Of a stretch of DNA of 64,000 nt, positions 15,413 through 23,874 are shown piece after piece (position 1 is the stretch's first letter; the number at the start of each line of letters is the position of its first letter). Position numbers and translations under genes: made by a program. The notes beneath the pieces are model-generated. The model saw nothing but the letters and a program-made list of their open reading frames with translations, searched no databases and had not been told where the DNA came from. The stretch is from Selenomonadaceae bacterium (GTDB taxonomy: Bacteria; Bacillota; Negativicutes; Selenomonadales; Selenomonadaceae). The stretch spans positions 1 to 64,000 of the forward strand of contig JAFYNH010000021.1 in NCBI GenBank assembly GCA_017549815.1, written 5' to 3'.

Positions 15413-17122
15413 TTGCAAATAAAAGTATTCAAAGCGGGCAATATGAAGGACGCGATGGCGGCAATGAAAGCTGAGTTGGGTGATGACGCCGTCATATTGC
15501 ACAGCAAAAAATATAAGGAAGGCGGGCTTTTGGGAATCGGCAGTCGCGAAGTCGTCGAAATAACTGCCGCCGTCGAAGAAAGCTCCATGCCTAAAAAAAT
15601 CGAAACCCCACGCCTTAAACACCCAACTGTCGCTACAAGTTCCGTTATAAATCGCTATAAAACAGACGGAACCGCGCAGGGCGTCGCAGGCGCAGAACGT
15701 TCAGCCGAAAATATTTCTTCGGATAAAAAGGAAGAAACGTCTCACTCTTTGCAGACCGACGACCTTAGCGAAAAAGTTTCCGAACAAAAAAAATCAGCCG
15801 CTCCACAGAAAAATTTTGAAGACATTCTGCAGGAAGTAAAACAAGATTCTCCTTTGGCACCGGTCGAAGAAAAATCCGCGTCTGTTGAGAAAGCTCCTGC
15901 GCCTGAAGAAAAATCTCAACCCGTCGAAAAAACTCCTGCGCCTGAAGAAAAATCTCAACCCGTCGAAAAAGTTTCCGAGCCTGAAGAAAAAATTCAGTCC
16001 GTAGAAAAACCTGCGCCCGAAGATAAACCAGTCGAGAAATCCGCGCCCGAAGATAAATCACAACAACAAGTCACGACTTTTACTCAAGAACAAATGGCGC
16101 AAACTCAAGCAATGATTATGGCGCAGTTCAATCAAATGCAGATGATGCAACAGGCAGCAATCGCGCAGGCACAGGCTCAAGCCGCTGAACAACTTCGACT
16201 TCAACAGGCTCAACAACAAGCTACAATCGCGCAGACTCAACCCGTAATCCAGAACGATGCAAAACTCAAAAAGCTCGAAGAAGAAATCGCGCATATGAAA
16301 GCTTTACTGACAGAAATTTTGGGGCGCGAATCAAATAAGGGCGGCGTCTCACTTCACGAGGCTTTAAAAATGCAAGAGGTCGACGAAGATATTTTAAAGG
16401 AAATGGCGGCGCAAGCTAACGCGGGCGAAACTTTAGCCGATATGCACACGCCAGCCGCAAAGGCAACGTTACTGAATTACCTAAATGAACACGTGAAATT
16501 TTCCGACGGTGTTAAACTCAATCGGCACGGCGTTAGAATAGTCGCTCTGCTCGGCACAACGGGCGTCGGCAAAACTACAACCCTAGCTAAAATCGCCGCG
16601 AAGTTTGTTCTGGAGCAAAGATCGAGCGTTGCGCTAATCACGGCGGACACTTACAGGATTTCAGCCGTCGAACAACTTAAAACTTATTCCGATATTTTGG
16701 AGTTGCCGCTTGAAATTGTCTATAACCCGCCCGAATTAGCGTCGGCTATCGAACGTCACCGCAATAAAGAATTAATTCTAATCGACACGGCGGGGCGCAG
16801 TCAGCACAACGAATATCAAATGCGCGAGCTTGAAGAATTCCTGCGCGTTAATCCGCGTATAGAAAAACATTTGGTCATAAGCGCGACGACTAAATACACC
16901 GACGCCAAGCAGATTATGAATAAATTTGCGCAAGTCAACCCCGACAGGATTATTTTCACAAAGATAGACGAAACTGGCAGTGTCGGCATGATTGTAAATC
17001 TTTTGAACGATAACAGATATTCGTTGTCCTACATAACGACCGGGCAGAGCGTCCCCGACGATATTGAGCGCGCAAATTCCGAAGTGCTCACAAATCTTTT
17101 ACTCCAAAAAGTCGAAGAGTAA
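15413..17122 (+). CDS. flhF: Flagellar biosynthesis GTPase FlhF
   Basis: An SRP-type GTPase that helps place and build flagella at the membrane. The 569-residue protein starts MQIKVFKAGNMKDAMAAMKAELGDDAVIL, the FlhF N-terminal signature. Residues 65-250 are a long linker with 13-residue PAPEEKSQPVEK repeats and a Gln/Ala/Met-rich stretch. The NG domain follows: GTTGVGKTTTLAKIA (G1), ITADTYRISAVEQL, LIDTAGRSQHN (G3), FTKIDETGSVGMI (G4). The start is TTG. The linker is longer than in Bacillus FlhF. flhG follows 16 bases later. Confidence 0.95.
   Translation: MQIKVFKAGNMKDAMAAMKAELGDDAVILHSKKYKEGGLLGIGSREVVEITAAVEESSMPKKIETPRLKHPTVATSSVINRYKTDGTAQGVAGAERSAENISSDKKEETSHSLQTDDLSEKVSEQKKSAAPQKNFEDILQEVKQDSPLAPVEEKSASVEKAPAPEEKSQPVEKTPAPEEKSQPVEKVSEPEEKIQSVEKPAPEDKPVEKSAPEDKSQQQVTTFTQEQMAQTQAMIMAQFNQMQMMQQAAIAQAQAQAAEQLRLQQAQQQATIAQTQPVIQNDAKLKKLEEEIAHMKALLTEILGRESNKGGVSLHEALKMQEVDEDILKEMAAQANAGETLADMHTPAAKATLLNYLNEHVKFSDGVKLNRHGVRIVALLGTTGVGKTTTLAKIAAKFVLEQRSSVALITADTYRISAVEQLKTYSDILELPLEIVYNPPELASAIERHRNKELILIDTAGRSQHNEYQMRELEEFLRVNPRIEKHLVISATTKYTDAKQIMNKFAQVNPDRIIFTKIDETGSVGMIVNLLNDNRYSLSYITTGQSVPDDIERANSEVLTNLLLQKVEE
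15896..16060 (+). repeat. 39-base coding repeat in the flhF linker
   Basis: Two near-identical 39-base units (PAPEEKSQPVEK plus one residue) are followed by shortened, diverged copies (SEPEEKIQSVEK, APEDKPVEKS, APEDKS). The unit is a multiple of three, so copy-number change would alter linker length but not the frame. Confidence 0.75.
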
Positions 17123-17138
17123 TTGAGAGGTATCAAAA

Positions 17139-18038
17139 ATGTCTGACCAAGCATCAAGACTGAGAAATTTGGTTGAGGAACGAGCCGTAGAGGAATCACA
17201 GGCGCGAGAAATTGGCGAACTTTATTTTGATGTCGCGGAAAATACGCGAGTCATCGCCATAACGAGCGGCAAAGGCGGCGTCGGGAAAACCAGCCTCGCA
17301 GTAAATCTTGCCGTCGGCTTTCAAATGGCGGGGCAAAAAGTTATGCTGATTGACGCCGATATTGGCATGGCTAATGTAAATCTTTTAATGGGTTCCGTCA
17401 CAAATCGCAGTCTGATAGATTTATTGAATGATGAAGTTGAACTTGAAGACGTTGTGGAAAACGGCGTCATGGGCGTTAAATATATTTCGGGCGTGGCGGA
17501 GCTTGAGGCAACTTTGAGCTTGAATCGCAACGAGCAAAAGAAATTGCATAAGAAATTGGGTCGCTGTTCTGAAATGGCGAACATAATCATAATCGACACG
17601 GGCGCGGGCTTGAATCGCAACGTGATTGAATTTATTTTGGCGGCTGAAGAAGTTTTGCTGATAACTACGCCCGAACCGACCGCACTCGCCGACGCCTATG
17701 CCGTGATAAAGGCTTATACAACCTACACCGAGCGGCGCAATATCAAGCTGATAATTAATCGCGTTCGTGAGGAAGAAGAATGCGAAGACGTTGCCGAGAA
17801 AATGAATCAGACGACGAAAAAATTTTTGGGCGTGAGCGTTAATTGTCTGGGCTATATTTATGATGACAAGGTAGTTTCGGAGGCGGTTCACAGGCAGGAG
17901 CCGTTTATTATTGCCAATCCGAAATCTCCTGCGGCGCGTTGTGTTTCCGAGCTTGTTAAAATTTTATTGAGCGGCGGGCGCATGGGTTCTGTCTCCAAAG
18001 GTTGGCGCGGCTTTCTGGATAGATTATTTGGCTATTAG
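17139..18038 (+). CDS. flhG: Flagellum site-determining MinD-like ATPase FlhG
   Basis: 299 residues. After an N-terminal RNLVEERAVEESQ helix comes the deviant Walker A SGKGGVGKTSLAVNLA (near residue 48), MLIDADIGMANVN, IIIDTGAGLN and a C-terminal amphipathic tail (GWRGFLDRLFGY) able to touch the membrane. FlhG works with FlhF to set flagellar number and position. It is co-transcribed with flhF and ends at a strong terminator shared with the convergent yvyF. Confidence 0.93.
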   Translation: MSDQASRLRNLVEERAVEESQAREIGELYFDVAENTRVIAITSGKGGVGKTSLAVNLAVGFQMAGQKVMLIDADIGMANVNLLMGSVTNRSLIDLLNDEVELEDVVENGVMGVKYISGVAELEATLSLNRNEQKKLHKKLGRCSEMANIIIIDTGAGLNRNVIEFILAAEEVLLITTPEPTALADAYAVIKAYTTYTERRNIKLIINRVREEEECEDVAEKMNQTTKKFLGVSVNCLGYIYDDKVVSEAVHRQEPFIIANPKSPAARCVSELVKILLSGGRMGSVSKGWRGFLDRLFGY

Positions 18039-18070
18039 AAATGGAAATACCTAATAGATTTTGAGCAACA

Positions 18071-18105
18071 AAAAACCGTCGGGGATAACTCGACGGCTTT
18101 TTTTA
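18071..18105. terminator. Bidirectional terminator between flhG and yvyF
   Basis: The stem CCGTCG/CGACGG with a 9-base loop is flanked by AAAAA on the left and CTTTTTTT on the right, so it can end transcription from both sides. Confidence 0.88.
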
Positions 18106-18108
18106 TTA

Positions 18109-18564
18109 TTAACGACTGCGCGAATTATTTATCTCGTCGTACATTGAGCTTGAAAAAGTTTTTCTGCCAGAGGAGGCTTCCTGAGCTTTTTTCTCTGCGC
18201 GTTTCTTTGAGTTTGCGGCGTTGGCGAATTTTTGCGCATCGGCTCTGAGTTTACTGGCGCATTCATCGCAATAGACGCCCTTTGTTATGAGTTTGCCGCA
18301 GTTACCGCAAGGATATTTGGCGTCGCGCAGAGTCGAATTTTCAAACAGTCCTTGTTGAATCATTCGCCAAACAAAAGCACTCGGCGCGCCCGAACCCTCA
18401 ATGAGTTCCTCTACCGTAATACCGGGGTGGTCGCGAACGTAGCCCTTGACGTGTTCTTCTAGTTTAATTTCCTTATCGCGACATTCGGGGCAAATTTTTT
18501 CGCCAGAAACAGGCATGAAAATTTTTTTGCACCTCACACAATTTCTTATGCCAAGCTTTGCCAC
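18109..18564 (-). CDS. YvyF-like flagellar operon zinc-ribbon protein
   Basis: A protein of about 151 residues with an N-terminal zinc knuckle (CVRCKKIF ... CPEC), a middle helical region (YVRDHPGITVEELIEGSGAPSAFVWRMI) and a second zinc knuckle (CGNCGKL ... YCDEC), ending in an Ala/Lys-rich helix. This layout matches the YvyF/TIGR03826 flagellar operon protein, whose function is not well defined. The GTG at 18564 (MAKLGIRNC) is preferred over the GTG nine bases upstream because a GGTGA site precedes it. It is convergent with flhG, and the tnpB copy sits just upstream of it. Confidence 0.72.
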   Translation of the reverse strand: MAKLGIRNCVRCKKIFMPVSGEKICPECRDKEIKLEEHVKGYVRDHPGITVEELIEGSGAPSAFVWRMIQQGLFENSTLRDAKYPCGNCGKLITKGVYCDECASKLRADAQKFANAANSKKRAEKKAQEASSGRKTFSSSMYDEINNSRSR

Positions 18565-18599
18565 AGGAATCACCGTTACTGAAAACTTGTAAAAAGTTG

Positions 18600-18693
18600 T
18601 AAAAAACTTTATGTTCCATTCCTGCTTCAGCGCGTCCGCTTTTGCCGTAGCTACTAACGTTTGGTCTGACGCTCCACAGGCTTAACTTTCCCG
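18600..18693 (-). pseudogene. Decayed C-terminal coding end of tnpB (frameshifted)
   Basis: Just after the tnpB stop, a different frame reads SGKVKPVERQTK and the third frame reads SYGKSGRAEAGMEHKVF. These look like the usual C-terminal tail of tnpB proteins (KPVER, then an EAG motif), split over two frames. This suggests one or two indels, although the same DNA may instead be conserved as the guide-RNA scaffold that overlaps tnpB 3' ends. Confidence 0.45.
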
Positions 18694-19857
18694 CTAACGA
18701 ACGGGTACATAATTTGCCAGATTTATCGCTGCCTGTAAGTCGCGGTCTATTTCATTTCCGCAATTTTCACAGTGGTAAATTCGCTCCGATAAACGCAAAT
18801 TTTTCTTCACGTGTCCGCAAGCTATGCATTTCTTTGAACTCGGATAATATCTGTCGGCGATGATAACGGTTATTCCAGACCACTGAGCTTTATACTCTAT
18901 CTGCCGCCGAAATTCATAAAATCCTTGTTCCTGCACTGCTTTTGCTAAATGACGATTCTTCATCATGCCCTTCACGTTCAAATCTTCAAGTACTATCAAA
19001 CTTGGTTTTCGTCCGATAAGTCCACTTGTGATTTGGTGCCGATAATTCTGCCTTATATTCGCCAATCGGTGATGTATACCTAAAAGTTTTTTCTCACTCT
19101 TTATAATGTTGCGCGTTTTCTTGTAACTTTCTCCTTTCTTATTATTCATCTCGTATTTGCGCGAGATAGAGCGTTGCAACCGACGCTGTTTCTTTTTTAG
19201 TCGTTTAATCGTCTTCGTCTTGTTAATGTTCGGATAAGTCGTGCCGTCTGAACACGACGCCAAACTTTTTATACCTAAGTCAATGCCGACGACTTCGCCG
19301 CTAAGTTCCGACTTTTCAGCCTCGAATTCAACGGCAACACTTAACCACCAATTTAAACCGTCGAATGTAATTCGTGGTTGTTGATATTTTACACCAATAG
19401 GAATCCGCCCATGCTCGGCAAGTCTGAACCAATTCAACTTTTGCTTATTTCGTTTCTTACTGGTTGCTATCGCCTCAAGCTTAACGTGTGTCGCCGTAAT
19501 TCGGATTTTGTCCGTGTCCTGATAAAAGCTGAAGTCGCCGCGATGTTTGCTCTTGAATCTCGGTCGCCCTGACAATCCTTTGAAAAAATTGGTGTAAGCG
19601 TCAACGCAATCTTTTATCGCTTGCTTTGGCACGTTATTTGAAATCGTCTTGAGCCACTGATACTCGACGGAGTTCCTAAGTATCGTAAATTCTTTTCGTA
19701 GATCGTTGTTGCTGATGAAGTTTTCGCCAGCGTCGTAAGCGTCGATTTCCTTTCGTAATGTCCAGTTGTAAGCAAAGCGAGCTGTCCCCGCGAATTGAAA
19801 TAATCGCGTTCTTTGGCGTTTATTCGGTACGAGCATGACTTTAAACGATTTCAGCAT
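18694..19857 (-). CDS. tnpB: IS200/IS605-family TnpB (RNA-guided nuclease), solo copy
   Basis: A 387-residue TnpB. The N-terminal helix-turn-helix region (SFKVMLVPNKRQRTRLFQFAGTARFAYNW) leads to a RuvC nuclease core with all acidic residues: D193 (GIDLGIKS), E291 (VLEDLNVKGM) and D371 (EIDRDLQAA). A zinc finger C344-x2-C347 ... C363-x2-C366 lies within the core. TnpB uses an omega-RNA from the element's right end to cut target DNA. There is no tnpA beside it, so it cannot move on its own. The ATG at 19857 fits the AAAGGTGA site. The C-terminal tail is lost by frameshift. It sits between meaB and yvyF, on their strand. Confidence 0.92.
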   Translation of the reverse strand: MLKSFKVMLVPNKRQRTRLFQFAGTARFAYNWTLRKEIDAYDAGENFISNNDLRKEFTILRNSVEYQWLKTISNNVPKQAIKDCVDAYTNFFKGLSGRPRFKSKHRGDFSFYQDTDKIRITATHVKLEAIATSKKRNKQKLNWFRLAEHGRIPIGVKYQQPRITFDGLNWWLSVAVEFEAEKSELSGEVVGIDLGIKSLASCSDGTTYPNINKTKTIKRLKKKQRRLQRSISRKYEMNNKKGESYKKTRNIIKSEKKLLGIHHRLANIRQNYRHQITSGLIGRKPSLIVLEDLNVKGMMKNRHLAKAVQEQGFYEFRRQIEYKAQWSGITVIIADRYYPSSKKCIACGHVKKNLRLSERIYHCENCGNEIDRDLQAAINLANYVPVR

Positions 19858-19968
19858 ATTGTTCACCTTTGATAGAACTTTCCTTTAGCTGTTAGTAAGC
19901 CTCCATAAATTTTTAAGGGTAACTTTCCAAGTAGAATTTCTGCAGACATAGAAAATTTTCCTGCAAAG

Positions 19969-21129
19969 TCACACCTCAAATAAATCAACTTTTTTCTGGG
20001 CGGCTCGTGCTATGTCAAACATTTTAACAAGCTCCGCAACCGCTTGCGTCGGCGAAATTATTCCGTTCAAGACAGCCTCTTTTATTTCGGGCATTCGACC
20101 GTTTATCACCGCATCGCCGAAAAATAAATTATGTAAATGTTCGTCAATCATCGCGTGCATCCAATCGAGGAGTTGCGAATCACGTCGCTTTTGGAAAACT
20201 CCGTTGCCAGTCGTAACTTTTTTAAAGAGCTGAATAACCTGCCATAATTCAGGCAGACCCATTTTAGTAACCGCGCTGGCTAAATAAGCGTGAGTTTGCC
20301 AACCTTCGGTCGCGGGGCGTATGAATTCCGTCATGCGTTCATATTCGCCGCGAGTAACTTTGGCGCGAACGAGATTATCGCCGTCAGCCTTATTAACGAC
20401 AATCGCGTCGGCAAGTTCCATTATTCCCTTTTTAATGCCCTGTAAATCGTCGCCCGCGCCCGTCAATACGACCAGCATAAAAAAATCTACCATTGAACGG
20501 ACGGTTGTCTCCGATTGCCCGACGCCGACAGTCTCAATTAAAATTATGTCATAACCTGCCGCCTCACACATAAGCATTGTTTCGCGACTTTTACGAGCGA
20601 CGCCGCCTAAAGTTCCGCCTGCAGGACTTGGACGAATAAAAGCCTCTGCGCGGCGACTCAAAGTTCCCATGCGCGTTTTATCGCCGAGTATGGAGCCTTT
20701 AGTTATCGAGCTTGTCGGGTCAATTGAAAGAACGGCGACTTTATGCCCGTCGTCGCAAAGCATATTGCCGAACGCCTCAATAATCGTGGACTTGCCCGCG
20801 CCCGGTACGCCCGTTATTCCAATCCTTAAAGCTTTACCTGTTCGCGGCAGAAGTCTTTGCAAAACTCGTTGTGCCTTCGCGAAATGTTTAGGACTGTTGC
20901 TTTCGATTAAAGTTATCGCCCGTGAAAGAATCATTCTGTCGCCGTTAGTCACGCCGTCAACAAGTTCGTCTTCGGTTAAAGTCATACGGCGTTTGGGCTT
21001 AAAAGCTCCAGACGTAAACGCAGGATTGATATTCCCGACCGTCGTATCCTTTATGCCCTCAATGCCGCTCATAACCGCCGATTGATTCGAGACCGCCCAT
21101 TCGGGAGTCGTCGTCGTGTAATTAGCCAT
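19969..21129 (-). CDS. meaB: MeaB-type GTPase (methylmalonyl-CoA mutase chaperone)
   Basis: A G3E-family GTPase of 386 residues that loads and protects the B12 cofactor of methylmalonyl-CoA mutase. Walker A is GVPGAGKST (residues 107-115), followed by LSIDPTSSITKGSILGDKTRM, LIETVGVGQSETTV and VNKADGDN. The C-terminal dimerisation arm is present (LDWMHAMIDEHLHNLFFGD). The N-terminal 60 residues are an unusual Thr/Ser-rich extension. No mutase gene is in the window, but propionate formation through methylmalonyl-CoA is common in Negativicutes. It lies 14 bases after the FkbM-like gene. Confidence 0.9.
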   Translation of the reverse strand: MANYTTTTPEWAVSNQSAVMSGIEGIKDTTVGNINPAFTSGAFKPKRRMTLTEDELVDGVTNGDRMILSRAITLIESNSPKHFAKAQRVLQRLLPRTGKALRIGITGVPGAGKSTIIEAFGNMLCDDGHKVAVLSIDPTSSITKGSILGDKTRMGTLSRRAEAFIRPSPAGGTLGGVARKSRETMLMCEAAGYDIILIETVGVGQSETTVRSMVDFFMLVVLTGAGDDLQGIKKGIMELADAIVVNKADGDNLVRAKVTRGEYERMTEFIRPATEGWQTHAYLASAVTKMGLPELWQVIQLFKKVTTGNGVFQKRRDSQLLDWMHAMIDEHLHNLFFGDAVINGRMPEIKEAVLNGIISPTQAVAELVKMFDIARAAQKKVDLFEV

Positions 21130-21143
21130 TTAATCAGCTCCTT

Positions 21144-22331
21144 TCAATCGTTGATTTCAAAGATTATTGCTAAGCCGTGTTCTTTTCCCTGCGTGTTCGT
21201 AAATGTTCTTGAAAGTTCAAAGTTCGCTGTCAAAGGTACGTCCGACGGCGGCAGATTCATTTCGATAACGCCATTAGGTTGAATCGGGAATTGCGAAATT
21301 ATTTGTTCACCTACGGAAATTTTAAGCGACACGCCGAAAACATTTCTCTCATCTTCGGGTAGAACAAAATAAGGCAAGGCAACTTTCCGCTTATTACAAA
21401 CAAGGACTGAAGAACTTTTGCCGCTCATGACGTTAAAGGAAAAATTTTCACTATAAGATTCTCCATAAAAGCCACCTAAAGGAAGGGCGTCATGATTCGG
21501 CTTGTAATTAAATATTCCGAGATTTTCTTTTTGAACGGCTAGACAATATCTAGCGGGGTGATGATTTTGATAAAGAACGTATTTAAAGCGCGAAGGATTA
21601 TAAAGATTTTCTGCAGTCGCAGGCTCGATAAATAAATCTTTCGCCAAATCTTTTCTAACGAAAAAGGCATTGACGCCGCTGAAATTTGTTGCGACGAGTT
21701 GATAACCGAGTTTTCTACCTAAAAGTTCAAAAGCCTTAAGCGACGCGCCTTGCCAATCGGAGCCGTCCCAAATGTGATTCTTATTATAAGCCATTTTCCA
21801 ATCGCAGTTCGGCGGAAACTTCGAGTTGTATTCAACGATAACAACACGCGGCTTGACGATATTAATAGCTTGCCAAATGTAATAATCGTTGCCGTCAACG
21901 TCAATGCTGAGCAAATCAATTTCGCCCGTTACGCCGCCCGTAATAAAAAGTTCGTTGATATTTTCTCGTGTGATGAAGGCTTGCAGGACTTTAAGTTGAC
22001 CATTAGCTATGACGGGTGCGAACTTTTCCTTAATTTTTTTGACATGTTTATCGCCGCCGTCAATCCAAAGCCCGCGCCAATTTTTAAACAGCAGATAATG
22101 ACTGTTGCATTCAAGACCGTTTTCCACGCCGAATTCGATAAAAATTTTGTTCGTCGTGCCTATGCGATTAAAAATTTCTTCGATAATGCCGTCCTCGTCG
22201 TTTTGAGAGTAAACTTTGAATCCATAATACTCCAGACATTTTTTATTTTTAAGGCGTTCTCGCGTCTCGTCCTCAAACTTCATGCAAGAGCCGAAATGCG
22301 CCGTCATAGGGTGTAAATCGTAATCGTTCAT
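21144..22331 (-). CDS. FkbM-like methyltransferase-family protein, unknown substrate
   Basis: 395 residues. Residues 35-230 carry a family signature (SQNDEDGIIEEIFNRIG, IFIEFGVENGLECNS, WRGLWIDGGDKHV, DLLSIDVDGNDYYIW, VVIVEYNSKFPP) of the FkbM-like class I methyltransferase group often found in polysaccharide loci. The C-terminal 150 residues look beta-rich and I do not recognise them. The catalytic role is not established. It is upstream of meaB on the same strand, though a functional link is not obvious. The AAAGGAG site lies 13 bases before the ATG, a long spacing. Confidence 0.6.
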   Translation of the reverse strand: MNDYDLHPMTAHFGSCMKFEDETRERLKNKKCLEYYGFKVYSQNDEDGIIEEIFNRIGTTNKIFIEFGVENGLECNSHYLLFKNWRGLWIDGGDKHVKKIKEKFAPVIANGQLKVLQAFITRENINELFITGGVTGEIDLLSIDVDGNDYYIWQAINIVKPRVVIVEYNSKFPPNCDWKMAYNKNHIWDGSDWQGASLKAFELLGRKLGYQLVATNFSGVNAFFVRKDLAKDLFIEPATAENLYNPSRFKYVLYQNHHPARYCLAVQKENLGIFNYKPNHDALPLGGFYGESYSENFSFNVMSGKSSSVLVCNKRKVALPYFVLPEDERNVFGVSLKISVGEQIISQFPIQPNGVIEMNLPPSDVPLTANFELSRTFTNTQGKEHGLAIIFEIND

Positions 22332-22428
22332 TGGAAATTTTCCGCTCCTTTCTTAGGCAAATTATAAATTACTATCAAACGAAAAGCAATGCGATTAAAT
22401 TCTGTAGCAAATATGGATAAAATTCTGC

Positions 22429-22457
22429 TTGAAAAATATTTTCAGCTATGTTATCTT
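22429..22457 (+). promoter_or_regulatory. Promoter of the OmpM-like porin gene
   Basis: TTGAAA, 17 bases, then TATCTT. It leaves a leader of about 130 bases before the porin start. The leader has a small CTTG/CAAG hairpin and no riboswitch that I recognise. The rest of the 266-base gap (22332-22597) holds nothing else visible. Confidence 0.6.
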
Positions 22458-22597
22458 ATGCGCGGCTTGAGGGAACAAGCGGAGAAGTAAGACGACTTGA
22501 GGAAACACGGCAACTCAATTTTGAAGACTTCCCCAAATGAAAACCGAGAGCCAACAAAAAAAGTTTCAACGGTTAAATTATTTGGAGGGTATTTATC

Positions 22598-23815
22598 ATG
22601 AAGAAAACATTGGCAGCAGCTTTGACGGCGGCTTTCGTAGTCGGAGCAACTTCAACCACATTGGCGGCGGCTAATCCGTTCAGCGATGTTCCTGCGGGTC
22701 ACTGGGCTTATCAGTCCGTTGCAAAACTCGCGTCTTTGGGCGTTGTCGAAGGTTACGGCGACGGCACCTATCGCGGCGACCGCAATATCACCCGTTACGA
22801 AATGGCTCAGATGGTTGCCAAAGCTATGGCGAAGAATCCGGGCGGCGTTGGTAAAGCTGAACTCGACCGTCTCGCGGCTGAATTCCGTGATGAACTCGAC
22901 GCTTTGGGCGTTCGCGTCTCCGAGCTCGAAAAATACGCTGACAAAGTTATTTGGCACGGTGAATTGCGTTATCGCTACATTCATGACAAAACCGATCTCA
23001 AAGGCGGCGGCTCTTTTAAAAAGACCAATAATCCGCTCCAACTCCGTTTCTTGCCAGTTGCTGAAGTCAACGATCATTGGAAAATTAAAGCTCGTTTGAC
23101 GGCAAGCGATAACATGAAAACTAATGAATCGACAAAATTCGACCTGACGTTCGCATATGCAGATGGTACTTATGACAAGTTTAATCTCAAAGTCGGTAAA
23201 ATGCCTCTTTATACCGATGTTGATGACGGTCTTTTGTTCGATGATTTCTTCAGCGGCGCGAAACTTACTTTCGGCAACCAATTCAAAGTTGCACTTCAAG
23301 CTGGTCGTTGGAATGTTACCGATGATCCTTCAAGCTATCAAGGTGCCGAACTTTACTACGACAACGACAAACTCTTTATCGGCGGCGGCTATCATCATTT
23401 GAATAGCGACGACTTTAAAGCAATGTATGGCAAAGAGGACGCTAACATTTGGGCAGCTGGTTTGCGCTATAACTTCGGCGGAAATTTGACGGTTGGCGGT
23501 TCTTACGCTAAAAATACCAAAGCTGACGATTACGACAAGTCTTGGACTGCAGGTCTCAGCTACAAAGGCGCGAGTCAGAAAACGCCGGGTAGCTGGGGTG
23601 TTAGTGCCGATTATCGTTACGTCGGTGAAAATATCAGCTTAGCTCCTACTTATGACGTATACACCTTGAGTTCCAATAAAAAAGGCGTTGATGTCGGTGT
23701 TACTTGGTCTCCGATATTGAATACCAAACTTTACGTGAACTATTTCTGGGGCAAGACGCTCGACACTAAAGAGGATACAAAGACTTTGTTCACTCGCGTC
23801 AGCTGGTTCTTCTAA
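22598..23815 (+). CDS. OmpM-like SLH-domain outer-membrane porin
   Basis: 405 residues. A signal peptide (MKKTLAAALTAAFVVGATSTTLA), an SLH domain (residues 27-75: NPFSDVPAGHWAYQSVAKLASLG ... ITRYEMAQMVAKAM), a short coiled coil (AELDRLAAEFRDELDALGVRVSELEKY) and a beta-barrel of about 280 residues ending in Phe, the usual signal for barrel assembly. In Negativicutes such proteins tether the outer membrane to the peptidoglycan through the SLH domain while forming pores. It is a single-gene unit between its own promoter and terminator. It is strong evidence for a diderm Firmicute. Confidence 0.95.
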   Translation: MKKTLAAALTAAFVVGATSTTLAAANPFSDVPAGHWAYQSVAKLASLGVVEGYGDGTYRGDRNITRYEMAQMVAKAMAKNPGGVGKAELDRLAAEFRDELDALGVRVSELEKYADKVIWHGELRYRYIHDKTDLKGGGSFKKTNNPLQLRFLPVAEVNDHWKIKARLTASDNMKTNESTKFDLTFAYADGTYDKFNLKVGKMPLYTDVDDGLLFDDFFSGAKLTFGNQFKVALQAGRWNVTDDPSSYQGAELYYDNDKLFIGGGYHHLNSDDFKAMYGKEDANIWAAGLRYNFGGNLTVGGSYAKNTKADDYDKSWTAGLSYKGASQKTPGSWGVSADYRYVGENISLAPTYDVYTLSSNKKGVDVGVTWSPILNTKLYVNYFWGKTLDTKEDTKTLFTRVSWFF

Positions 23816-23836
23816 GAAAATAATTTCATTCGATAA

Positions 23837-23870
23837 AAAAAGCTCCTCTGCAAAACGCAGGGGAGTTTTT
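23837..23870. terminator. Bidirectional terminator between the porin and RTX genes
   Basis: The 9-bp stem CTCCTCTGC/GCAGGGGAG (one G-T pair) with a 5-base loop is flanked by an A run and a TTTTT run, serving both convergent genes. Confidence 0.9.
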
Positions 23871-23874
23871 GATT

